Below, in pieces: positions 1-11,817 of a DNA stretch of 64,000 nt. A program made the position numbers and the translations under genes. The stretch is from Zoroaster sp. YZ-2022 (taxonomy: Eukaryota > Echinodermata > Asteroidea > Forcipulatida > Zoroasteridae). The notes under the pieces were generated by a model. The model ran no database searches. It was not told where the DNA came from and saw only the letters and a list, made by a program, of their open reading frames with translations. Numbering within the stretch: position 1 is the first letter of the stretch; each line of letters opens with the position of its first letter. The stretch lies in the NCBI GenBank assembly GCA_029582265.1, contig CM055816.1:96374809-96438808 (forward strand). Direction: 5' to 3'.

Positions 1-955
1 CAGGATGCGATTTTGTTAGTTCATTTAGTTCGGTAAATCACAGTCTCATTATAAAGTGTACATTATAATTTATTATGTTAATGCATTTTGTATCGTGGTG
101 ATTTCGTCACTGTATTATGCATTCAGTATACATGAACAATTATGTGATGTGTGCAGAATGATATTAATATTTCAGCTAATTTTTGGGTTGACACTTTTCT
201 GAATTTGGGAAACATTAATGTTCGACAAAATGTTCGACAATATTAAAATTTGGTAGTATTGTCTAATATGAAAGCACTTCCGACAGAATAATTTCACATG
301 ATGATTTTTGGTTTTATAATCTTTGTAATCGCCCGCATTTAATTAAGGTGAATTTTTGCGCACATACACATCCCATAATTGTACATAACCACAATGCATG
401 TCTCACGAGGAAAGAAACTATGGAAAAACATCAACAAAATTGATCTGTCTAAAATGTTTTCATCTTAGAGAAATTGGAATTGTTAAGTTGAATTTCAAAA
501 AGGTTCCGACCAGCCACTTTTTTTTTATCAAACAAAAACTTCCGTCATTTCTTAAAAATATATTGTGATCAAACTTTCACAGATAGTTGTAAGGTTCCAA
601 ATACCAATGCTGCATGTTGCTTCCAATTAACATGATTCTTCATGTTCAGAACAGGTTGTGATTATTTCCGTTGTCGATATGAGTGACCTACTTTCATGAA
701 ATTTAGAAGTGTCTTTAAAAATATTACCTTTGGTAATCATCGGATTACAAAATTACTGAAAACTGACAATCTAAAACCTTACTGTGAAGTTGGTGATATA
801 CCAAATAAACTGAGAAATTATTCCGTCTTACATGCTGCCATGTTTGATAAAAAAGGTAGATTTTTATCAAAATGTAGACTATGTGTATGTTTATTTATTC
901 ATCCAAATATTATCATTTTAGAGGGCGGGGCTATTGTGGATTGTAAATAGTGGGA
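1..955 (-). repeat. Left-arm outer flank of the inverted duplication
   Basis: Read on the - strand this stretch is colinear with 49.6-49.93 kb followed by 54.77-55.64 kb. Seen matches include the blocks at 840-930 (49611-49690 reversed), 650-760 (49800-49920 reversed), 400-590 (54771-54950 reversed) and 1-180 (55190-55640 reversed). Homology is still running at base 1, so the arm continues outside the window. No protein is supported here; the open frame at 696-950 has no recognisable domain. It is intron-type DNA of the EGF cassette family, because related blocks also lie at 45.05-45.40 and 56.5-56.75 kb. Confidence 0.8.
581..654 (-). other. Single-copy, SINE-free counterpart of the 98-bp satellite site
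   Basis: Reversed, this segment reads as one copy of the non-SINE part of the 98-bp monomer (the block with CATGAAGAATCATGTTAATT, then GGTAT and GGAACCTTACA). Its flanks match the two outer sides of the right-arm array: CCTGTT on one side and GTGAAAGTTT on the other. There is no tRNA-SINE sequence and no tandem copy. It therefore represents the unexpanded form of the locus at 49.93-54.78 kb. Confidence 0.82.
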
Positions 956-3214
956 TAGCGGAGATATATCTTTTCATCAAGTGCTGATCACCCCATCCTT
1001 GGCCAAGTGGTTGTTTACTGGACACGATCTGTTATTAGTCAAAATGATGCTTTCAGATCAGGTCATGCATAGCACATACCTCTGCCTCACTGCTCAGGTG
1101 CGAGATTTGGGGTACAAGGGCTATTTGTCTCATGATCCGTAAATTTGTAGTTTAAGTTATGAGTGGCAGTGAACCATTTGATTGGCCCATTGGTATTCCT
1201 TTTTTCGGGATTGCTGTCTTTATCAGCTTATTAACCTTTGTAGTTATATCCGATGTGGCTTTTGCTCACTTTAGACCATAGGCCGAGTTAGGTTTTTGTG
1301 TTCATTCGTGCTCTTCACTCAATAAAAACTTGCATATATACAAAAAATATTATTGTTGACAAAAAAGTGAATGTTCACCCCTTGAAAAAGTTGCTCCTTT
1401 GCGTACATTTTGAGGAAAATTGTACTGCTAGATGAGAGGCTTTGGAAGACGTGACAGAGGCCCCTTTTCGACCACTCAGACACGCTTTGTTATATGAACC
1501 TTTCCCCCGCCAATCAGCACTCTCGTTAGACAGAACTTATCAAACTTTTTTCCCAGGGCTTTCGAGCAATTCAACATACCCCCTCGTATACACTGCTCTG
1601 TCGACCTTGGGACGAGGTTGGAGTAAACGTTAACAACCGCGTTGATCAACATGGCGGAAACGGAGCGGAGCGATCGTCAAAAAATCGCATTGTAAATGAA
1701 TTTTACATTGTGATCCAGGGATACGGTGTTTTCATGATCCAGACCAAAGCTGGTCTCGATTTATTAATTTCGCAAAAAATGGAAGGTTCTGAGGGTGCAT
1801 GCATTTACAAATTCTTGAGAGAAATTTCTGCAGAACGTCACGGTCATGACGGTGACAGTGTTGCGACAGACTAGTAAAAGTCTAAGTTAGAGAGCATGAT
1901 CTGATGTCCGTCTGGCAGACTGCCAGTGCCAGAGTAAACGCTGGATATGCTAACTGTTAGATCTTTCTCAGCCCGTTTCACCAAGAGAAACACACATTTC
2001 GCCGCAGAAGAGACAACAAATGAGCATCTCTGGAACTGGTAAGAATAGGCCTAACGTAAGTTACGTTAGTGCTGGGACGATTAACCAACCAAAACTGGCA
2101 AAAGTGCACTGTTTAAGTTAAACTTGTTTATTAGAAATTTGCTAACCGGCTATAACCGAAACCAATAGGCAATATTAAAAAAAGAACAAAAAAAGAAAAA
2201 TACAGAAGAATTTGCCACCCATTTTGTTTTTCTAGACTTTATTTATTTATTTATTTATTTATTATTATTAGTTTGCCGCATTAGTTATTAAGCAATCATT
2301 GTGGGAAGTTTATTGATGCTTTTATTTTAATTTTTAATGAAATGGTATAACGTTACACATTGTTCCATTTGCCAACTAACGTTTTATCTAGTTTGTCTAG
2401 CACTATAAATTATACTTATTGAATATGCTAAACAATATTCTAAACAATATTTATCTAACTTGATCAAAATTACACCAAAATAAACAGCCTAAAACAAGTG
2501 TTCACTTCAGTTTCTCAACATTGAAGTAAGTCTTTAGAAAAATTGCCAATTTAAATTCAGTTAAAAAGCATAAACAAATGCAACATAAATTGGTGTGAGT
2601 ACGAGCAAAATTATGAGTTGAATTATGGTTGCCCACAAGTTGGCATGCGTACAAGTCGATTCAAATTCTTTTTAAGCTGAAATTTATTGAAATATATTCA
2701 TTCATAATTATTATTACATTGTATTATTATTATTATATAAAGGTTTGCTGTCTGCAAGTATAAGACATATTATAAGACAATCTTTTCAGCTGATGGTAGA
2801 ATTTCTAGGGCCCCTCCCCACCTTTATTTTTTTCTCGACCATACACCATGGTTGCAGTAGGTGCATGTTATGTTATGTTTCTGAAAGTCCATGCACTTTA
2901 TAATTGTTTCACAATTTAGATTTTAAAAAAATAAATAAAAATAAAAATATTAAATAAAATAATAATTTAATATCATATAGTAAATAAAAACTTGCAGATG
3001 CTAGAGTCAGAAGGTGATGGACCCCCCCCCCCGTTAGCCATTCCAAAAGTATTTAATTAATTGTATTTTTTGTATCTCTTATGTCCCTACTTAGCCTCAA
3101 CTTCCCATGCAGTTGCTGATTATGAGACGACTAGTAAGCAGTGATTATGACAAACCCTTGTTGAAGAAGAATCTACTGCCATCCAGTGCTGACCTCCCAT
3201 CTCAACAACAACAC
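956..3214. other. Start of a left-arm-specific 4.6-kb block, no gene recognised
   Basis: Relative to the right arm, about 950-5585 is extra DNA. This first part is AT-rich with an (ATTT)-type run at about 2232-2275 and a poly-C run near 3024-3033. A CpG-richer patch at 1630-2060 has an AACATGGCGGAA start-like context (about 1648) and a short open stretch ending in a GGTAAGA donor-like site (about 2042), but no continuing exon was found. I see no domain in any short frame here. Confidence 0.5.
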
Positions 3215-3223
3215 ACAAATGGA

Positions 3224-3585
3224 TAGGGCTGTGCGTTTTCGGTTATTTTGGGAACCGAATACACAAAATTTGAAATCTTTGGATACCAGGGTACCCACCC
3301 GTAAACAATTTTGTAAAACACATAAATACTCCTGAATGTAGGCCTATAAAAAAAACAATATGAACACAAGTTTCAAACAAAAGCCGGCAAGTATGTGAAT
3401 GGTTGTCGGCAAATGTTACTTCTAAAGTTTTCTTCATTTTGTTAGCAACAAATCAGAGACTTCCATTATTTTGTGTGGCTTTAAATGTCGGAATTTTAAA
3501 AAGTCGTTTACGGGTAATTGGAACCAAAAAATGGAACCGGATAATGACATTTTTGGTCGGGTATCCGGGTACCCGGCACAGCCTT
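3224..3585. mobile_element. Small inverted-repeat transposon (hAT-like MITE), 362 bp
   Basis: The left end begins TAGGGCTGTGC and the right end finishes GCACAGCCTT, imperfect inverted repeats of about 10 bp. The element is flanked by a 9-bp direct repeat, ACAAATGGA, at 3215-3223 and 3586-3594. Interior sequence is rich in GGGTACCC and CCGGGTA-type palindromes. An 8-9 bp duplication fits hAT or related cut-and-paste transposases. The open frames across it (3243-3683) are structureless shadows. Confidence 0.75.
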
Positions 3586-3594
3586 ACAAATGGA

Positions 3595-5585
3595 CAAGCA
3601 GAAATGTCCATTCTGGTGGTAGACACAAACAAGCTCTCTGTTCGTGCATAACCATTGGCCAATCTGACTGTATAGCAATTTGAAGTCGAGTACCATCATG
3701 ACTATAATGTCTTGCTGCAAAGACTCTCTAGGTATCTGACCCAGAGAAAACAAAAAGGAACAACAGACACTAAGTACTCGCCAGCCTTCACCTAGTTTTA
3801 TTCAAAAGTACATGAATTGATCATTTACAAAAAAAGATATACTAAGATTTTATTTATTTATAAATTTTTTGGGTGGGGGCAGTGTATAATCCAGGATTCG
3901 AAAATTGGGCATCCAAATTTGTTATTCTTTGAGAATCTGGATGTCCAAATGTTTAGCTTCCAATTCTTTTGCAAGTGTTTTACAAATAAAACAGGGTGTT
4001 CATTTACCAAACAGGGCATCTAAAAGACACCCAAAGGTATTACCGGCTAATAATACGGTGGAGGAGGCGATATCACCCACTCCACTTAGAAAAACACTAA
4101 TTACAAAAAAATAATTAAAACAGTACACCTAGAATCAGAGAATCTCAAAAACTGAGATCTGTACTTGAAATATGCAGTCCACAACTTGTATCTATTTATT
4201 TATAACGACTGCAACCTTGTTTAAATCATTTATATTGAGCACACAACGATAGCCTTATTTCATAAATGTTAGCTTATTAGGCTAACATTTGTACAAGGAA
4301 AAGTGGCTGACGTTGAGTTCATAACTTTGTCATTGTGTGCTCAAGTGCTCAAGTGAAAATAACATGTGAAATAAAATTGTTATTTTGGAAAGGAATAGGG
4401 TTGACACTCAAGGAGGACATAACAAGATTATTAAGTATGAAGTCCTAATAAGGTCTCGATCTCAGACATGGTGATCTCGACTACAATGCCAATTCCCAAA
4501 TGCAGATACAGTGTCTTAGAAAGGAGGAAATGGACATAATCATGACTACAAAAAGAAAGCACAGGGCTTAACAAATGTGAAAATATATACATGTATAATG
4601 ATTTTCAAAAGGGAGTGAATCCACACTTTGACCCCCATGTTATCTGTATTTATAAGCTTTAATAAAATTAACAAGCAAGTCCAAACATGTAACTACTCAT
4701 AGTATAATTATATGCAATTGAGTGTCTCTTTGAAAGTTTTGTTTGGTAACAGAAGAATAAGGTTAGACATCCGTCATATAAAGAAAAAATTGTGTGTATG
4801 TGTAACTTAGTTATGAGTAGTTTTCTGACAGGTCTAAATAATATACCTTTATAAAGTCTATTTAAATCGAATTTATCCATCTGGGATGAAAGCATTTTGT
4901 CTATCACTTGTAATGGTTATTGGGGTGATATTTTTGTACAAACTGAATGGGACAAATAGGTTAAAGGGCAATTTTTTTTTAAATGTAAAAACCAACCTGC
5001 CCCCAAATCATGTTGCCCCAATCAAATCTTTAAGGAAAATTTACTCTCAAGAATGCCACTTTTACATGGGAGAACAGCCAAAATAATATGAAGTATTTCC
5101 TGAAGATTAATTTGTGACTACCAAGGTGAAGAGCACATCTTTTAAGTAGGATTTTTATACTAGATCCCATGGTCAATACTCAAAAAGGTAACACATATTA
5201 GCTCCTGTACTGTGGTATGTTTGTTCCAGCTTTTGTGTATTGGGGCGAAATGGTTAAATAACATTAAAATTGTGGGGCGAAATATGTGGGGGCGAAATGG
5301 TTTTGGGGCGACTTGTTTATTACATTTGTGTACAAAAAACTAAATCGTCCCCAAAAACATCGTCCAAACCCAATCGCCCCTAACTTTGAAGGGTCATAAC
5401 TCCTTACGGAGCAAGTTTTTTGAGTGGGAACAATGAAAACTTTGTAAAGCACTTCTAAGTAAGCATTATGTGTGAATAGTATCGAGTACCTAGAGGTAGA
5501 GGGCAAACTTCACTTTCTAAAAGGATTTTCCTACTTGGGCCCATAGTCTACTTTTACACTTACATTATATAAAAAAAAAAACATA
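3595..5585. other. Rest of the left-arm-specific block, no gene recognised
   Basis: No protein domain was found. Visible structure: a dispersed repeat at 3885-4060 (listed separately), a 10-bp-stem hairpin at about 4263-4290 (AAATGTTAGC and its complement), and four spaced GGGGCGA motifs at 5240-5310. The right edge of the block is at about 5585, where homology to the right arm resumes with the segment containing TTTGTGCCAAAG. Confidence 0.45.
3885..4060 (+). repeat. Dispersed repeat, copy 1 (partner at 62615)
   Basis: This stretch matches 62615-62785 in direct orientation with point differences. Shared landmarks are CCAGGATT, TTTGTTATT, AACTTCCAAT or AGCTTCCAAT, GTGTTTTACAAA, AACAGGGTGT and AAAAGACACCCAAA. 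The copies are about 58 kb apart and outside the duplication arms, so it is probably a transposable-element family. The termini are unclear and no coding potential is seen. Confidence 0.65.
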
Positions 5586-5772
5586 AATAATTTGTGCCAA
5601 AGGAGATTGATACGTTTTCATAGTTCACATTAAAGTTTTATAAGAGCTTCGTAAATTCCGAAATAAATGTTTAATTATTGATTATGTTGTTTCACTATTT
5701 AATAGGTCATGCGTTTCTATTATTGGTCAAATGATCAATGACCATAATTATAGTGTCGCCATCTACCGCGTC
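5586..5772 (-). repeat. Left-arm flank of the 73-bp satellite
   Basis: Reversed, this matches 49378-49580: shared landmarks are TTCGTAAATTCCGAAATAAA, the poly-T/A segment with TAATTATT, ATGTTGTTTCACT and TTTGTGCCAAAG. It anchors the satellite edge in both arms, showing that the array sat in this place before or at the inverted duplication. Confidence 0.8.
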
Positions 5773-8700
5773 TCCATTGTCATTGGATAGTGGGCAATGT
5801 GTATAATACAGTATAGGAGCTACGCAGGTCTAGTATTAGGCTGCATCCATTGTCATTGGATAGTGGGCAATGTGTATAATACAGTATAGGACCTACGCAG
5901 GTCTAGTATTAGGCTGCATCCATTGTCACTGGATAGTGGGCAATGTGTATAATACAGTATAGGAGCTACGCAGGTCTAGTATTAGGCTGCATCCATTGTC
6001 ATTGGATAGTGGGCAGTGTGTATAATACAGTATAGGAGCTACGCAGGTCTAGTATTAGGCTGCATCCATTGTCATTGGATAGTGAGCAATGTGTATAATA
6101 CAGTATAGGACCTACGCAGGTCTAGTATTAGGCTGCATCCATTGTCATTGGATAGTGGGCAGTGTGTATAATACAGTATAGGCCCCACGCCGGTTCTAGT
6201 ATTAGGCTGCATCCATTGTCATTGGATAGTGTGGAGTGTGTATATTACAGTTTAGGACCTACTCAGGTCTAGTATTAGGCTGCATCGTTTGTCATTGGAT
6301 AGTGGGCAGTGTATATAATACAGTATAGGACCTACGCAGGTCTAGTATTATGCTGCATCCATTGTCATTGGATAGTTGGCAATGTGTATAATACAGTACA
6401 GGACCTACGCAGGTCTAGTATTAGTCTGCATCCATTGTCATTGGATAGTGTGCAATGTGAATAATACAGTAAAGGACAAACGCAGGTCTATTATTAGGCT
6501 GCATCCATTGTCATTGGATAGTGGGCAATGTGTATAATACAGTATAGGACCTACGCAGGTCTAGTATTAGCTGCATCCATTGTCATTGGATAGTGGGCAG
6601 TGTGTATAATACAGTATAGGACCTACGCAGGTCTAGTATTAGGCTGCATCCATTGTCATTGGATAGTGGACAATGTGTATAATACAGTATAGGAGCTACG
6701 CAGGTCTAGTATTAGGCTGCATCCATCCTCATTGGATAGTGGGCAGTGTGTATAATACAGTATAGGAGCTACGCAGGGTTCTAGTATTATGCTGCATCCA
6801 TTCTCATATTATAGTGGGCAGTGTGTATAATACAGTATAGGAGCTACGCAGGTCTAGTATTAGGCTGCATCCATTGTCATTGGATAGTGGGCAATGTGTA
6901 TAATACAGTATAGGAGCTACGCAGGTCTAGTATTAGGCTGCATCCATTGTCATTGGATAGTGGGCAATGTGTATAATACAGTATAGGAGCTACGCAGGTC
7001 TAGTATTAGGCTGCATCCATTGTCATTGGATAGTGGGCAAATGTGTATAATACAGTATAGGACCTACGCAGGTCGAGTATTAGGTTGCATCCATTGCCAT
7101 TGGATAGTGGGCAATGTGTATAATACAGTATAGGAGCTACGCAGTTCGTTTATTTGTCTGCATCCTTTGTCATTTGATATTGGGCAATGTTTATAATACA
7201 GTATAGGAGCTACGCAGGTCTAGTAATAGGCTACATCCATTGTCATTGATAGTGGCAATGTGTATATACAGTATAGCTACGCAGGTCTAGTATTAGGCTG
7301 CATCCATTGTCATTGGATAGTGGGCAGTGTGTATAATACAGTATAGGACCTACGCAGGTCTAGTATTAGGCTGCATCCATTGTCATTGGATAGTGGGCAG
7401 TGTGTATAATACAGTATAGGACCTACGCAGGTCTAGTATTAGGCTGCATCCATTGTCATTGGATATGCATGTGTATAATACAGTATAGGAGCTACGCAGG
7501 TCTAGTATTAGGCTGCATCCATTGTCATTGGATAGTGGGCAGTGTGTATAATACAGTATAGGACCTACGCAGGTCTAGTATTAGGCTGCATCCATTGTCA
7601 TTGGATAGTGGGCAATATAATACAGTATAGGAGCTACGCAGGTCTAGTATTAGGCTACATCCATTGTCATTGGATAGTGGGCAGTGTGTATAATACAGTA
7701 TAGGACCTACGCAGGTCTAGTATTAGGCTGCATCCATCGTCATTGGATATTGGGCAATGTGTATAATACAGTATAGGAGCTACGCAGGTCTAGTATTAGG
7801 CTGCATCCATTGTCATTGGATAGTGGGCAGTGTGTATAATACAGTATAGGAGCTACGCAGGTCTAGTATTAGGCTGCATCCATCGTCATTGGATAGTGGG
7901 CAATGTGTATAATACAGTATAGGAGCCATGCAGGTCTAGTATTAGGCTGCATCCATTGTCATTGGATAGTGGGTGTGTATAATACAGTATAGGAGCTACG
8001 CAGGTCTAGTATTAGGCTGCATCCATTGTCATTGGATAGTGGGCAATGTGTATAATACAGTAGGACCTACGCAGGTCTAGTATTAGCTGCATCCATCGTC
8101 ATTGATAGGGCAGTGTATAATACAGTATGCTACGCAGGTCTAGTATTAGGCTGCATCCATTGTCATTGGATAGTGGGCAATGTATAATACAGTAGAGCTA
8201 CGCAGGTTTAGTATTAGGCTGCATCCATCGTCATTGGATAGTGGGCAATGTATAATACAGTATAGGACCCATGCAGGTCTAGTATTAGGCTGCATCCATT
8301 GTCATTGGATAGTGGGCAATGTGTATAATACAGTATAGGAGCTACGCAGGTCTAGTATTAGGCTGCATCCATCGTCATTGGATAGTGGGCAGTGTGTATA
8401 ATACAGTATAGGAGCTACGCAGGTCTAGTATTAGGCTGTATCCATTGTCATTGGATGGTGGGCAATGTATAATACAGTATAGGAGCTACGCAGGTCTAGT
8501 ATTAGGCTGCATCCATTGTCATTGGATAGTGCCTTTTAGTGGGCAATGTGTATAATACAGTATAGGAGCTACGCAGGTCTAGTATTAGGCTGCATCCATT
8601 GTCATTGGATAGTGGGCAATGTGTATAATACAGTATAGGAGCTACGCAGGTCTAGTATTAGGCTGCATCCATTGTCATTGGATAGTGGGCAGTGTGTATA

Positions 8701-10383
8701 ATACAGTATAGGAGCTACGCAGGTCTAGTATTAGGCTGCATCCATTGTCCTAGTAAAGTGGGCAATGTGTATAATACAGTATAGAGCTACGCAGGTCTAG
8801 TATTAGGCTACATCCATTGTCATTGGATAGTGGGCAGTGTGTATAATACAGTATAGGAGCTACGCAGGTCTAGTATTAGGCTGCGTCCATTGTCATTGGA
8901 TAGTGGGCAATGTGTATAATACAGTATAGGACCTACGCAGGTCTAGTATTAGGCTGCATCCATTGTCATTGATAGTCGTCAGTATAGGACCTAGGTCTAG
9001 TATTAGGCTGCATCCATCGCTGATAGTGGGCAATGTATAATACAGTATAGAGCTACGCAGGTCTAGTATTAGGCTGCATCCATTCGTCATTGATAGTGGG
9101 CAGTGTGTATAATACAGTATAGGACCCATGCAGGTCTAGTATTAGGCTGCATCCATCGTCATTGGATAGTGGGCAATGTGTATATACAGTATAGGAGCTA
9201 CGCAGGTCTAGTATTAGGCTGCATCCATTGTCATTGGATAGTGGGCAATGTGTATTACAGTATAGGACCCATGCAGGTCTAGTATTAGGCTGCATCCATT
9301 GTCATCATTGATAGATAGTGTGTGTATAATACAGTATAGGAGCTACGCAGGTCTAGTATTAGGCTGCATCCATTGTCATTGGACAGTGGGCAATGTGTAT
9401 AATACAGTATAGGACCTACGCAGGTCTAGTATTAGGCTGCATCCATCGTCATTGGACAGTGGGCAGTGTGTATAATACAGTATAGGACCTACGCAGGTCT
9501 AGTATTAGGCTGCATCCATTGTCATTGGATAGTGGGCAATGTGTATAATACAGTATAGGACCTACGCAGGTCTAGTATTAGGCTGCATCCATCGTCATTG
9601 GATAGTGGGCAATGTGTATAATACAGTATAGGAGCTACGCAGGTCTAGTATTAGGCTACATCCATTGTCATTGGATAGTGGGCAATGTGTATAATACAGT
9701 ATAGGACCTACGCAGGTCTAGTATTAGGCTGCATCCATTGTCATTGGATAGTGGGCAATGTGTATAATACAGTATAGGACCTACGCAGGTCTAGTATTAG
9801 GCTACATCCATTGTCATTGGATAGTGGGCAATGTGTATAATACAGTATAGGACCTACGCAGGTCTGGTATTAGGCTGCGTCCATTGTCATTGGATAGTGG
9901 GCAATGTGTATAATACAGTATAGGAGCTACGCAGGTCTAGTATTAGGCTGCATCCATTGTCATTGGATAGTGGGCAGTGTGTACTATAATACAGTATAGG
10001 ACCTACGCAGGTCTAGTATTAGGCTGCATCCATTGTCATTGGATAGTGGGCAATGTGTATAATACAGTATAGGACCTACGCAGGTCTAGTATTAGGCTGT
10101 ATCCATTGTCATTGGATATTGGGCAATGTGTATAATACAGTATAGGACCTACGCAGGTCTAGTATTAGGCTGCATCCATTGTCATTGGATAGTGGGCAAT
10201 GTGTATAATACAGTATAGGAGCTACGCAGGTCTAGTATTAGGCTGCATAATACAGTATAGGAGCTACGCAGGTCTAGTGGGCAGTGTATAATACAGTATA
10301 CATGTAGGAGCTACGCAGGTCTAGTATTAGGCTGCATCCATTGTCATTGGATAGTGGGCAGTGTGTATACATGTAATACAGTA
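5773..10383 (+). repeat. 73-bp satellite array, left arm, part 1
   Basis: About 63 tandem units of a 73-bp monomer (landmarks AGGTCTAGTATTAGGCTGCA, CCATTGTCATTGG, TAATACAGTATAGG). Two main variants differ at one base, GGAGCTACGC or GGACCTACGC. The second forms a perfect 5-bp stem (GACCT / AGGTC) around ACGC, the first breaks it. Units are highly similar, with some degenerate ones (about 6700-7260 and 8090-8270). Short open frames (8893-9295) are by-products of the repeat. The array resumes after a transposon at 11813. Confidence 0.97.
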
Positions 10384-11812
10384 CAGGGGTCGAAATTAAA
10401 TGGATTTTCATGGTAGCCAGCAGGGCTAGTAACACAAATTTTTTAGTAGCCCTGATTAGATTTCAGTAGCCCAAAAAAAAGAGCTTTATTCTGTAATTCT
10501 TTATTCTTTGTTTAGGCCTATACATTGATTTCATGTATTGTAGGCACTATCACCGTGAGAGTATTACGTATAGATAAATGTACCAAAAATATGAAAAACT
10601 AAGGAAAAAATACCTCTGAAGTTAGCTTTGAGTATGTTTTTGATGTTTTAGAAATCGCTATCACTAATGTCCGATTCGTCTTCTGTGACATCCCCATGCT
10701 CTTCACTGAGATTCTTTCCCCAAAGATCTGATATGTTGCTCACTTTTCTTATGAGCATTTAAAGATGCAACTCTAAAATGAGTGCACCCCACAACAAATG
10801 CAGATTTCTTATCCTCGGAATTATATGCAAATTTTACGCACCACTTGCAATACATCACATTGTTTTTATCATCGTAGTTCATTCTGCCATGCCCTCTGGA
10901 ATTTCCGTGTTCTTTTTTGTTGTTCATAGGATCGACTTGTTTCCAGATTCTTATCATCCCCGGCCACTTTTTGTTTTTTCGCGGGAGGTACAGGTTTCAC
11001 TCCTTGCAAAAAGCGCCACATGCTTGCTTCTGTACTGTTGATATTATAGTTAGCGAGCGCGCGAAGCCGGCCGGCCACAAACTTTCAATCAATCACAAAT
11101 CAGTAAACCGTACCGATTCAGTATAGTATAGTGCGCAGATAATTATAACGCGGCATGTTCTTCGTCCGCACTGTGCCTAGCCTTGAGTCAAGGCGAGCAT
11201 GGCACCCCGGATACTGGTGTATAGACGACACGAAAGACCACCACAGCGCGCCAGTAACCGGGGTGCCACGCGCGCCTTGACTAAAGGCTACAACTGTGCC
11301 TAGTTCTCACCACAGCAGCAGTCTGATTACCTGCTGAACGAGTTCGGGAACCAGTTCAGTATACGAAGCCGGTGTGTCATTAGATATAGACACCGTGACA
11401 TTGTGCACGTGCACAGGACTGAATATTCCGCTGCGCACACTCTACAGTAGGGAAGCAAATTTTTAGGTGAGCAGTATTTTATGTGACACCGTCACTGGAG
11501 TGCATGGCATGCCGCGCCGCTCCGTGCGGTATCGGACCGCGGCCGGACCGCTGTACGATCGTCAAAGGAATCCATGGCCGATGTATCTCTAGCATGTTTT
11601 GATGCAACGGCGAGTTGACGACAAATTTTTCACTACTGATTACAAAGTAAAGAGCCGAACCTTATTGTCAGACAGTTCATTATTATTTGTGATGATGCAT
11701 TTTTACTTTATTTTTCCACTAGCCCGCCGGGATATCAAACTGGAAAAAATAGTAGCCCGGCTGTAAATCCAGTAGCCCCGGGCTAGCGGGCTACCGGCAA
11801 TTTCGACCCCTG
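10384..11812 (-). mobile_element. hAT-like DNA transposon inserted in the 73-bp satellite
   Basis: Terminal inverted repeats are CAGGGGTCGAAATT (left) and AATTTCGACCCCTG (right), with inner echoes of GTAGCCC. The 5-bp sequence CAGTA flanks it on both sides (10379-10383 and 11813-11817). Removing the element plus one CAGTA restores an uninterrupted monomer. hAT elements usually make 8-bp duplications, but a hAT5 group with 5 bp is known. At 1429 bp it is too short for a full transposase and keeps only an N-terminal fragment, so it is non-autonomous. Confidence 0.88.
10703..11078 (-). pseudogene. hAT transposase N-terminal zinc-finger fragment
   Basis: Two overlapping - strand frames, 11078-10869 and 10957-10703, together give the start of a hAT-type protein. 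A basic Pro/Lys-rich leader (PPAKKQK) is followed by a C2H2-like block: MYCKWC, then F, GCTHF, SLNAHKKSEQH. Such a block, C-x2-C then H-x(about 5)-H, is what one expects of the TTF/BED-type finger before the DDE domain in hAT transposases of the ZNF862/C17orf113 kind. The frame breaks near 10955, and everything after the finger, including the catalytic domain and C-terminal dimerisation motif, is missing. It cannot be an active transposase. Confidence 0.65.
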
Positions 11813-11817
11813 CAGTA

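Noticed and set aside
1648..2050. Possible first exon with AACATGGCGGAA start and a GGTAAGA donor
   Set aside because: The ATG frame closes after 14 codons and the donor-like site has no matching acceptor or continuing exon.
8893..9295. Repeated open frames in the 73-bp satellite
   Set aside because: A 73-bp period changes frame each unit; the frames depend on local indels and have no domain.
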